18,441 bases of DNA from CAYUVV01 sp964461325 (GTDB lineage Bacteria; Patescibacteriota; Minisyncoccia; Phycocordibacterales; JACOZG01), in the NCBI GenBank assembly GCA_964461325.1, contig CAYWTW010000011.1:1-18441 (forward strand), given 5' to 3'. Position numbers and translations under genes: made by a program. Below are positions 6,696-12,409 of this stretch, piece by piece. The notes under the pieces were generated by a model, which worked only from the letters and a program-made list of their open reading frames with translations, ran no database searches and had not been told where the DNA came from. Numbering within the stretch: position 1 is the stretch's first letter; each line of letters starts with the position of its first letter.

Positions 6696-8599
6696 GAAAT
6701 AACTTCGCGGGTTTTGATTTTGATGCCGTGTAGAGTAAGCAGTTTTTCAAACTCTTCTTGCTCGATGGTTTCCACTCGGACGAGTTCGCCCGCCAAATGG
6801 TCGAGCGCCGCTCGGCGTTCGGTGATAATCGCCTGCGCCCGAGCCAAACCTTCGGCCATCAACTTCGCCACCTCGGAATCAACAAGGGCGGCGCTCGCTT
6901 CTGAAGTGTAGCGCTCGGCCGCCGGCCCGCCACCAAACGCCAGACGGCCGGGCGCGAGCTCGAAGGAAACAGGGCCCAACTTCTCGCTCATTCCGTAACG
7001 AGCCACCATATCGCGCGCTAAACCAGTCGCCACCGCCAAATCATTCGAAGCGCCGGTCGTCAGGTCGCCAAACACCAAAACTTCGGTGGCGTAACCGCCC
7101 AAAGAAACGGCGATGTCGTCCAAAAATTCTTTGCGCGACTGCAATTTTTTATCCTCGTAGGGCAATTTGAGCGTGTAACCGGCGGCGTGGCCACGGGAAA
7201 TAATCGAGACCTTGCGCACCGGGTCGGCATGGGGCAGAACCGAAGCAACCAGCGCGTGGCCAATCTCGTGGTAAGCGGTAATCTTCTTTTCCCGTTCGGA
7301 GAGAATGTGGCTCCGGCGCTCCGGCCCGAGCATCACCTTTTCCACCGAGCGAACGAGATCAAATTGGGCCAATTTTTTGCGATTCTCCCGCGCGGCCAAA
7401 ATGGCCGCTTCGTTCATCACGTTGGCGAGATCGGCGCCGGAAAAGCCGGGCGTCCGCTCGGCGAGAGCGCGCAAATTGACGTCCTCGGCCAAGGGCTTTT
7501 TGGCGGCGTAAATTTTCAAAATCTCCTCACGGTCGTTCAAATCCGGCTTGTCGAGAACAACTCGCCGGTCAAATCGACCGGGTCGGAGCAAGGCCGGGTC
7601 CAGCACGTCCGGCCGATTGGTCGCCGCCATGACAATCAGTTTTTCCGTCGGTTCGAAACCGTCCAATTCAACCAAAATCTGATTAAGCGTCTGCTCGCGC
7701 TCGTCGTTGCCGCCGCCCATGCCCGAGCCACGGTGCCGGCCAATCGCGTCTATCTCGTCGATAAACACAATCGCCGGCGCCGCCTTCTTGGCCATCTTGA
7801 AGAGGTCGCGCACGCGCGAAGCCCCGACGCCGACAAACATTTCCACAAACTCCGAACCGGAAAGATAAAAGAAAGGCACACGAGCCTCGCCCGCCACCGC
7901 TCGCGCCAAAAGCGTTTTGCCGGTACCCGGCGCGCCCATCATCAAAACCCCCTTCGGAATTTTGGCTCCGATATCAAGAAACTTTTTGGGATTGCGCAAA
8001 AAATCAACGATCTCCAGCAATTCTTCTTTGGCCTCGCGGACGCCGGCCACATCTTTAAACGTAATCCGCTGATTAGTATCGGCCGGATCGATAATCCGAG
8101 CTCGCGACTGCCCGAAGGAGAAAGCCTGCATGCTGGCGCCCCGGACCTGACGCGAAATAAGCCAAAACAAAACGAGCACAAACGCGATCGGCAAAACGAA
8201 CGGTAAAAGATTCAACAGCCAAAACTGGAAACCGCTTTCGCCTTCGACCGTCATCTTCACCGCCCGCAAAGCCGATTCGGACACGCCGTAATTGGCTAGA
8301 GTTTCCGAAAGCGAGGCCTCGGGTTCTTTCTGGCCCACCCGTTCTTCGCCGTTGGCAAGCTCGACGATAAATTCCGTTCCCCGAAGAGTGATGGATGCGA
8401 CTTCGCCTCGTTCGATAGCCACAGCCAATTCCGACACCGCCAGCTCGGGAGCCGGGGTCTGACGTTCCGCCGCGAGCGAGTAGAGACTGGCAAGCACCAA
8501 TAAGCCGAGCACCGCCGTCAAAAATTGACCGCCGAAACGGCCTAAAATCGGGCCGCCGCCAGAGACCGCCTTCTTTCGATTGCTGTTTTTAGCAGGCAT
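6686..8599 (-). CDS. ftsH: ATP-dependent zinc metalloprotease FtsH
   Basis: This is a membrane-anchored AAA+ protease that degrades membrane and some soluble proteins, usually as a hexamer. With the ATG at 8599 it has 637 residues, normal for the family. Visible parts are a first membrane helix at about 26-44, an extracytoplasmic segment, a second helix at about 127-149, and Walker A GAPGTGKT at 222-229. Walker B VFIDEIDAIG follows at 278-287, then the second region of homology (ATNRPDVLDPALLRPGRFDR), and the zinc site HEIGH at 444-448. An upstream in-frame TTG at 8608 is possible, but a TATAAT box at 8614-8619 would start the transcript at about 8607, after that codon, so ATG is preferred. 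The stop codon overlaps a tRNA fragment. The gene is divergent from smpB. Confidence 0.97.
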   Translation of the reverse strand: MPAKNSNRKKAVSGGGPILGRFGGQFLTAVLGLLVLASLYSLAAERQTPAPELAVSELAVAIERGEVASITLRGTEFIVELANGEERVGQKEPEASLSETLANYGVSESALRAVKMTVEGESGFQFWLLNLLPFVLPIAFVLVLFWLISRQVRGASMQAFSFGQSRARIIDPADTNQRITFKDVAGVREAKEELLEIVDFLRNPKKFLDIGAKIPKGVLMMGAPGTGKTLLARAVAGEARVPFFYLSGSEFVEMFVGVGASRVRDLFKMAKKAAPAIVFIDEIDAIGRHRGSGMGGGNDEREQTLNQILVELDGFEPTEKLIVMAATNRPDVLDPALLRPGRFDRRVVLDKPDLNDREEILKIYAAKKPLAEDVNLRALAERTPGFSGADLANVMNEAAILAARENRKKLAQFDLVRSVEKVMLGPERRSHILSEREKKITAYHEIGHALVASVLPHADPVRKVSIISRGHAAGYTLKLPYEDKKLQSRKEFLDDIAVSLGGYATEVLVFGDLTTGASNDLAVATGLARDMVARYGMSEKLGPVSFELAPGRLAFGGGPAAERYTSEASAALVDSEVAKLMAEGLARAQAIITERRAALDHLAGELVRVETIEQEEFEKLLTLHGIKIKTREVISDA

Positions 8600-8613
8600 T
8601 TTGATCAACTGAA

Positions 8614-8619
8614 ATTATA
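8614..8619 (-). promoter_or_regulatory. -10 box of ftsH
   Basis: A perfect TATAAT on the minus strand, preceded by TTTTTG. Standard spacing puts transcription start near 8607, about 8 nt before the ATG at 8599, leaving no room for a ribosome binding site. No clear -35 box is visible. Confidence 0.6.
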
Positions 8620-8627
8620 CAAAAATA

Positions 8628-8636
8628 TGCTAAAAT
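8628..8636 (+). promoter_or_regulatory. Extended -10 promoter of smpB, apparently leaderless
   Basis: TGCTAAAAT is an extended -10 (TGn plus TAAAAT). The hexamer ends at 8636 and exactly 6 nt (AGCCAG) separate it from the ATG at 8643, so the transcript should begin at the A of the start codon. It lies back to back with the ftsH promoter in a gap of about 40 bases. Confidence 0.6.
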
Positions 8637-8642
8637 AGCCAG

Positions 8643-9092
8643 ATGTTCAAAGCGCTCGAAAATCGTAAGGCGCTATTTAATTATGACCGGCTGGAAGAAT
8701 GGCCAGCCGGTTTGGAACTCTTGGGCCATGAGGTCAAAGCCCTGCGAGCCGGCTACGGCTCGCTCGAGGGGACCTACGTCACTATCCGAGGCGGCGAGGC
8801 CTGGCTCGTGGGAGCGACCATTCCGCCCTATCAGGCGAATAATACTCCCGAGGACTATGATCCGGTTCGGCCGCGCCGTCTCTTGCTCCACAAAGACGAG
8901 ATCGCCAAACTAGCGGAAAAAAGCGACCGCGACCGATTGACAATCATCCCGCTTAGGGTGTATAATCACGGTCCGCGGTTCAAGCTCATGTTGGCGCTCG
9001 CGCGCGGCAAAAAGCGCCAAGACAAACGCGAGACCATCAAACGGCGCGACACCGAGCGGGAAATCGAAAGAACCTTGAAACAGCGGCGTTAG
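8643..9092 (+). CDS. smpB: SsrA-binding protein SmpB
   Basis: SmpB binds tmRNA and brings it to stalled ribosomes for trans-translation. The 149 residues match the family's usual length. Signature parts in order are NRKALFNY at 7-14, GLELLGHEVKALRAG at 23-37, PPYQANNTPEDYDPVRPRRL at 61-80 with LLHKDEIAKL next, and LALARGKKRQDKRE at 117-130. The basic C-terminal tail (about 131-149) mimics mRNA in the decoding channel. The tmRNA gene begins 10 bases after the stop codon, so ligand and RNA are probably made from one transcript. The ATG at 8643 directly follows the -10 box, which suggests a leaderless message. Confidence 0.97.
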   Translation: MFKALENRKALFNYDRLEEWPAGLELLGHEVKALRAGYGSLEGTYVTIRGGEAWLVGATIPPYQANNTPEDYDPVRPRRLLLHKDEIAKLAEKSDRDRLTIIPLRVYNHGPRFKLMLALARGKKRQDKRETIKRRDTEREIERTLKQRR

Positions 9093-9101
9093 TTTTAATT
9101 A

Positions 9102-9493
9102 GGGGATGATCGGCCTCGACAAGTGTTTGCAGGCGGATCTAGCAAGTCGGCGCGGCTCGGCGCTCCGTTAACAAATCCGAGCAACCAAATCAAATGCCAA
9201 ATCGGCAAATGAGACAGGGTTGGTGCGGTCTCCGTATCCGGCTCCTGTTCCAGCTTTCGCTTTCGCCTAAGCTGGCGCGGTTCGTCTGAAGCGCTCGCGC
9301 GCGGACGAGCGGTGTAATATTTCGCGAGCTTGGTTGGCCATCTCTAGTCTCGGCGGCTAATCTAAAATTTAGAGACTAAACCCAAACGGGGTTTTGCTTG
9401 GTTTAACCCCCGTTTGGGTAATCTAAACCAGCTAAACTTGTAGACGGTTCCGTCGGCGACGTTTGCACCCGGGTTCGATTCCCGGCATCTCCA
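9102..9493 (+). ncRNA. ssrA: Transfer-messenger RNA (tmRNA)
   Basis: The RNA starts GGGGATGATCGGCCTCGAC and ends GGTTCGATTCCCGGCATCTCCA. Its acceptor ends pair (GGGGATG with CATCTCC), the T-arm is standard, and CCA is not encoded. The tag reading frame ends at TAA 9268-9270, inside a hairpin with arms CCAGCTT and AAGCTGG as in known tmRNAs. If the resume codon is the GCA at 9205, the tag has 21 residues, begins ANETGLV and ends PAPVPAFAFA. An earlier in-frame resume codon (GCC) would add three residues. A later pseudoknot stem is strong: CCCAAACGGGG with CCCCGTTTGGG near 9381-9419. Together with SmpB it rescues stalled ribosomes and marks the product for proteolysis. Confidence 0.95.
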
Positions 9494-9618
9494 TTCGACT
9501 CACCCCTCGGCAAACCTCGGGGTTCGCTCATGGTAAACCACCTAGAATTACCACGCTAGGTGGTTATTTTTCGTGAGGCGAATGCCCTGAGCGACGAATG
9601 AAATGAGGAGTCGAATGG
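9491..9618. repeat. 11-bp inverted repeat behind tmRNA
   Basis: CCATTCGACTC at 9491-9501, which begins with the last three bases of tmRNA, is matched by GAGTCGAATGG at 9608-9618. The arms enclose the terminator hairpin and end about 14 bases before the second GIY-YIG gene. The purpose is unknown. Confidence 0.6.
9536..9571 (+). terminator. Rho-independent terminator of smpB-ssrA
   Basis: A perfect 10-bp stem AACCACCTAG/CTAGGTGGTT (9536-9545 and 9556-9565) is followed by ATTTTT. It lies 43 bases after tmRNA and would end the smpB-tmRNA transcript. Confidence 0.8.
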
Positions 9619-9632
9619 GCTAAACTATAACT

Positions 9633-9899
9633 ATGTTCTTCGTCTACATGATTAAGAACTCGATCAATAAACTTTATGTCGGTATCAGCAAAAATCCCGA
9701 TGAGCGCGTGATTTATCACAACTCAAAATTAGGTGCTCGCTTTACAACGCACATTCCTAACTTTAAACTCGTCTTCCTTGAAGAATATGCGACCCCGACA
9801 AAGGCCCACCAGCGCGAAATCCAAATCAAAAAATGGCGACGAGAGAAAAAAGAGCGGCTAATCAATCGTTACCAACAAAATCTACCAACCAAAATTTAA
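9633..9899 (+). CDS. Small GIY-YIG nuclease (YhbQ-like) behind tmRNA
   Basis: This is an 88-residue stand-alone GIY-YIG domain. It starts FFVYMIKNSINKLYVGIS (VYM and YVG as the GIY and YIG strands), then DERVIYHN with the catalytic-type arginine, PNFKLVFLEEYATP with the glutamate strand, and HQREIQIKKWRREKKERLI, which corresponds to the RE/K-x-x-W region of YhbQ relatives. It is related to, but clearly different from, the copy at 6393-6641. No Shine-Dalgarno is visible. A -10-like TAAACT ends at 9626, 6 nt before the ATG, suggesting a leaderless transcript. Like the other copy it sits directly beside a tRNA-type RNA gene. Confidence 0.87.
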   Translation: MFFVYMIKNSINKLYVGISKNPDERVIYHNSKLGARFTTHIPNFKLVFLEEYATPTKAHQREIQIKKWRREKKERLINRYQQNLPTKI

Positions 9900-9904
9900 T
9901 CGGA

Positions 9905-9922
9905 CTCCGGCCACACTTTTCG
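9905..9922. repeat. 18-bp direct repeat, copy A (17/18)
   Basis: CTCCGGCCACACTTTTCG matches 11893-11910 at 17 of 18 bases in the same orientation. The two copies bracket the collagen-motif gene, the HNH gene and the small genes behind it. They may be remnants of a duplication or the edges of an inserted segment, or chance. Confidence 0.45.
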
Positions 9923-9926
9923 AATC

Positions 9927-9954
9927 TTGCATTTTTTGCAAAAAGCGGTATCGT
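9927..9954 (+). promoter_or_regulatory. Possible promoter of the collagen-motif gene
   Basis: TTGCAT (9927-9932) and TATCGT (9949-9954) are separated by 16 bases. The gene also has a GAGGG ribosome site about 4-5 nt before the ATG at 9964. The -10 match is moderate. Confidence 0.35.
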
Positions 9955-9963
9955 GAGGGCATT

Positions 9964-10689
9964 ATGAAAAAACCAATGTTGGTAATATTTTTTGTTCTCA
10001 TTTTATTCGTAGTTGTGGGTTTGCCAGTTTTGGCGGCCGAACCAACATCCAAAACCACCGATCCAACCGATTTTGCAAATTCCATTTGGACGGCAATAAA
10101 AGGATTAGCTATTCGGGTCACGACCCTCGAACAACGAATTGTTGAATTAACTCAAAAAATCGAAAATATTTCTTTAATCCCGGGTCCGCAGGGACCGCAA
10201 GGCCCAGTGGGGCAATCTGGAACATCATTGCATTTGATAGACGGAAATGGGCAAGATTTAGGATTATTACTAAATGCTGATGGGGGGAATGGTGTTAACG
10301 GCATATTCAGTGTGTTTCGCCCAGACAAAGATATCTTTTTTAGGTTATCTACCCAATATCATAGAGGTGAACCAACTGATGTAAATTGGTCAAACGGTAA
10401 TCATATTGTATTTTTTACAGATAATAATTGCACCGGCACCCCAATGTCTAATGTGGGGTTTCTCGACCCGCAATTGCTTGTGCGAGTAGGAAATCTAAAT
10501 AATGGGGGTACTAGATACTTCAAGTCGGTGAACCAACAGAGCCAAACAATTCAATTCCAGTCTAGGATGGCCCCCGAATCATCCTGTGTTAATGACAACG
10601 ATCAGAGCCAATCAATGTATGTCCTCGAAGAAATTTCTATGCCCTTTCAAGAACCACTGGCCTTTCCGTTGATCATAAAGATGCAATAA
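9964..10689 (+). CDS. Secreted protein with coiled coil and short collagen-like tract
   Basis: The 241-residue protein has a clear signal peptide: a lysine-bearing start MKKPM, a hydrophobic core at about 6-21, and a probable cut after VLAA near residue 25. A heptad-like segment at about 50-70 (LAIRVTTLEQRIVELTQKI) could form a trimeric coiled coil. It is followed directly by a short GxY tract, GPQGPQGPVG at 74-83. The remaining ~150 residues are polar, with two cysteine pairs' worth of positions (Cys near 156 and near 214), and are not recognised. The order coiled coil, collagen tract, globular head resembles trimeric surface or phage tail fibres. This suggests an exported adhesin-like or pilus-independent surface protein. 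The function is inferred only. Confidence 0.75.
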   Translation: MKKPMLVIFFVLILFVVVGLPVLAAEPTSKTTDPTDFANSIWTAIKGLAIRVTTLEQRIVELTQKIENISLIPGPQGPQGPVGQSGTSLHLIDGNGQDLGLLLNADGGNGVNGIFSVFRPDKDIFFRLSTQYHRGEPTDVNWSNGNHIVFFTDNNCTGTPMSNVGFLDPQLLVRVGNLNNGGTRYFKSVNQQSQTIQFQSRMAPESSCVNDNDQSQSMYVLEEISMPFQEPLAFPLIIKMQ

Positions 10690-10700
10690 ACTCCTAATAA

Positions 10701-11290
10701 AGACGGTTCTTTCTAGTGTTAAAACTCTAACGATATCGTGAAAATAAAATTAATAGGTAATGTCTTTAAAAATAAAGAAGGTGATTTTATGGTTCCTCTT
10801 GGCCCCAATGTGGGTAGATTTACTGAGGCCCGATTACACGCCGCATCGTTAACTCCCGAAGAGATCAGTACACAAAAGCAACTACCATTAATATCGCCGG
10901 GACTTCTGGCAGACAGAAGAAAGGCACAATGTTGGTTTTTTAAAGATAAAATATTTTATGTCTATGATTCTTTTCTATCATCGGAAGATGAAATTAAATT
11001 AAAAATTAAACACTTGTATCTAAAGTCTAAAATTTCACTCAAAAAGATTGAGAAGGAAGTCGAAGCGTTTGAAAATTTTGACAAAACACAAGGGGTCAAG
11101 AGAGAAAAGATACCTAATGACGTTCGTCTGTTTGTTTGGCAGAGAGATGAAGGAAAATGCACACAATGCAACAACAAGGAAAAACTAGAATTTGACCACA
11201 TTATACCTGTCTCTGAGGGCGGTAGTAATACCGAAAGGAATATTCAACTCTTGTGTGAAAATTGCAACAGGAGCAAGGGAAGAACCGTCT
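10701..11290. repeat. 11-bp inverted repeat framing the HNH gene
   Basis: AGACGGTTCTT at 10701-10711 is matched by its exact reverse complement AAGAACCGTCT at 11280-11290. The right arm includes the last codons and part of the stop of the HNH gene. The arms enclose almost exactly one gene, as the ends of a small mobile unit would, but no target duplication is evident. Confidence 0.5.
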
Positions 11291-11292
11291 AA
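10738..11292 (+). CDS. HNH endonuclease family protein
   Basis: The 184 residues from the GTG at 10738 end in a clear HNH nuclease domain. The pattern is FVWQRDEGKCTQC (first zinc pair), LEFDHIIPVSEGGSNTERN with the catalytic histidine in DH, then IQLLCENCNRSKG (second zinc pair and the asparagine). The N-terminal ~110 residues (MVPLGPNVGRFTEARLHAAS and a lysine-rich helix) are not recognised and may set specificity. An alternative start at ATG 10789 gives 167 residues and has a ribosome site (AAGGTG, 5 nt before it), so the start is uncertain. HNH domains of this type occur in restriction and phage or mobile-element nucleases. The codon use is AT-rich compared with the flanking core genes. 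Confidence 0.85.
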   Translation: MKIKLIGNVFKNKEGDFMVPLGPNVGRFTEARLHAASLTPEEISTQKQLPLISPGLLADRRKAQCWFFKDKIFYVYDSFLSSEDEIKLKIKHLYLKSKISLKKIEKEVEAFENFDKTQGVKREKIPNDVRLFVWQRDEGKCTQCNNKEKLEFDHIIPVSEGGSNTERNIQLLCENCNRSKGRTV

Positions 11293-11296
11293 CCCA

Positions 11297-11635
11297 ATGA
11301 CACTTTTAGATACTAATATCAAAAATTACATCAAAAACTCGTATAGGATATTTGAGTACGCTGGTCCAAAAAACATCAAAAATATTACTAAAAGGCTTAT
11401 AGATCTCGAAAAAGAAACGCCTAAACTGAAAGATAATCTGGAGAACGCCTCTGATCTTGCAGATAAAATAGAAGCGAAAGAGGCGGTGTCTTCTAATGAA
11501 TCAGAAAAGAAGTGGTTACTTCTAAAACGACAACTTATTTTAGACCGAAGAGGCACCACATCACGGATAATCATCGTTTCTGTTTTGACTCACATCTTGG
11601 CAAATTTAATTAGCAGACTTTTTGGCTTGTTATAA
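11297..11635 (+). CDS. Hypothetical small protein with coiled coil and C-terminal membrane helix
   Basis: From the ATG at 11297, 4 nt after the HNH stop, 112 residues are read, beginning MTLLDTNIKNYIKNSYRIFE. The middle (about 25-80) is highly charged with heptad-like spacing (LIDLEKETPKLKDNLENA). The last ~22 residues, IIIVSVLTHILANLISRLFG and three more, form one probable membrane helix, giving a tail-anchored protein. The open frame extends further upstream to 11192, but that part lies within the HNH domain in another frame and is ignored. The close spacing suggests cotranscription with the HNH gene. The function is unknown; a nuclease-linked membrane partner is only a guess. Confidence 0.6.
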   Translation: MTLLDTNIKNYIKNSYRIFEYAGPKNIKNITKRLIDLEKETPKLKDNLENASDLADKIEAKEAVSSNESEKKWLLLKRQLILDRRGTTSRIIIVSVLTHILANLISRLFGLL

Positions 11636-11652
11636 ATTTTACGTCCTAGAAA

Positions 11653-11988
11653 ATCACCGGCGTTGCTGTTATAGTCACCACACTCGCGGCAATAGCAGTT
11701 TTTTATAAAGCCAAACCAGAAGTAAACGATCCGATGGCCGGCAAACACAACCTAATTTCCCTGCCCCGAAGATTACACCCATGAGGATTATGAAAAATAC
11801 GGCACACCGATGACCACTTGGATGAATTACTTTTTTGACCTACATCCAAACGCAACGCTCGGTGAAATATTAGAGGAAAAATACAACTCCAGCTCCGGCC
11901 ACGCTTTTCGGAACAAACATTTAATTTGACAAAACGAGACCGCAATGCCAAGATGACGTTGGAATTTTGGTCTTCCAAATATCAGTAA
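11653..11988 (+). pseudogene. Frameshifted remnant of a small membrane-anchored protein
   Basis: No intact frame covers this stretch, but one coding message can be followed through two shifts. Frame one reads ITGVAVIVTTLAAIAVFYKA (a membrane helix) and on to ISLP. One extra C in the CCCC at 11764-11767 moves the reading to EDYTHEDYEKYGTPMTTWMN and onward to SSSGHAF. A missing T in the TTTT at 11905-11908 moves it back to SEQTFNLTKRDRNAKMTLEF, ending WSSKYQ with TAA at 11986. Corrected, about 111 residues result. No start codon is visible and an in-frame TAG lies at 11647, so the 5' end also seems lost. Both shifts are in homopolymers, so sequencing error is possible. The family is not recognised. 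Confidence 0.6.
11893..11910. repeat. 18-bp direct repeat, copy B (17/18)
   Basis: CTCCGGCCACGCTTTTCG, the partner of 9905-9922. It lies within the frameshifted remnant and contains the TTTT where the second shift occurs. Confidence 0.45.
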
Positions 11989-12012
11989 TTTCTCTTAAAT
12001 AGGAGATAAAAT

Positions 12013-12342
12013 GTGGAAATTATCCCGCCAACTTTTCGTGTCGGTGGAGTTTTTGATACGTCAATCTGGTCGAAGCAGTTTGCGCGAATAATCGCGGGCA
12101 CAATTATTCCGCGATCGCCACGCATTTTCATCACAATTCACCCAGGATGCAATTTGACGAGAGACCATCTCGTCATCGTCGACCGAGACCAAATTGCCGA
12201 GAGTCTGCGCAGGGTTTCGACAACCCAAAGACGAAGTGTGGAGATTGTGAATATCGCCCCGTTGTCTACAAAAATCGGACTGCTGGACGCGGTTGAAGGA
12301 TTGATCATAGAGAGTTTGGGTCTTTGGTTGGAACACAACTAA
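12013..12342 (+). CDS. Hypothetical protein, 109 residues
   Basis: The reading frame starts with GTG at 12013, preceded by AGGAG (12001-12005) at a spacing of 7. An ATG two bases earlier (12011) opens only a 26-codon frame, so GTG is preferred. The product begins MEIIPPTFRVGGVFDTSIWS and includes SPRIFITIHPGCNLTRDHLV, RDQIAESLRRVSTTQRR and a C-terminal LLDAVEGLIIESLGLW. It has no signal peptide or long membrane helix. No family is recognised. A strong terminator follows 10 bases after the stop, which supports a real transcribed gene. Antisense frames across the same bases are less convincing because they lack a start context. Confidence 0.55.
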   Translation: MEIIPPTFRVGGVFDTSIWSKQFARIIAGTIIPRSPRIFITIHPGCNLTRDHLVIVDRDQIAESLRRVSTTQRRSVEIVNIAPLSTKIGLLDAVEGLIIESLGLWLEHN

Positions 12343-12351
12343 TCCCCATCC

Positions 12352-12396
12352 CCCGCCCGTCCGCCTCTTCGGCGGATCAGGGCGGGCTTTTTTTTT
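12352..12396 (+). terminator. Rho-independent terminator
   Basis: A nested hairpin, outer arms CCCGCCC/GGGCGGG (12352-12358 and 12380-12386) and inner arms TCCGCC/GGCGGA (12360-12365 and 12371-12376), is followed by C and nine Ts. It ends the plus-strand unit before the convergent membrane-protein gene. The inner arms equal those of the palindrome inside the broken tRNAs. Confidence 0.85.
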
Positions 12397-12409
12397 CTTA
12401 AATTAACGC

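Noticed and set aside
7187..8206. A 339-codon open frame on the plus strand, antisense to ftsH
   Set aside because: It lies fully inside the conserved ftsH coding region, has no family features, and its openness follows from the GC-rich codon use of ftsH on the other strand.
9579..9617. Three CGAATG words 16 and 17 bases apart between tmRNA and the second GIY-YIG gene
   Set aside because: The words are short and surrounding bases differ, so this is not a CRISPR or convincing tandem repeat.
11192..11296. Upstream extension of the 112-residue hypothetical protein
   Set aside because: These bases encode the conserved HNH zinc region in another frame, so the extension is a shadow.
12061..12336. 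Minus-strand frames antisense to the 109-residue hypothetical gene
   Set aside because: The plus-strand frame has a Shine-Dalgarno site and a strong terminator just behind it; the antisense frames have neither.
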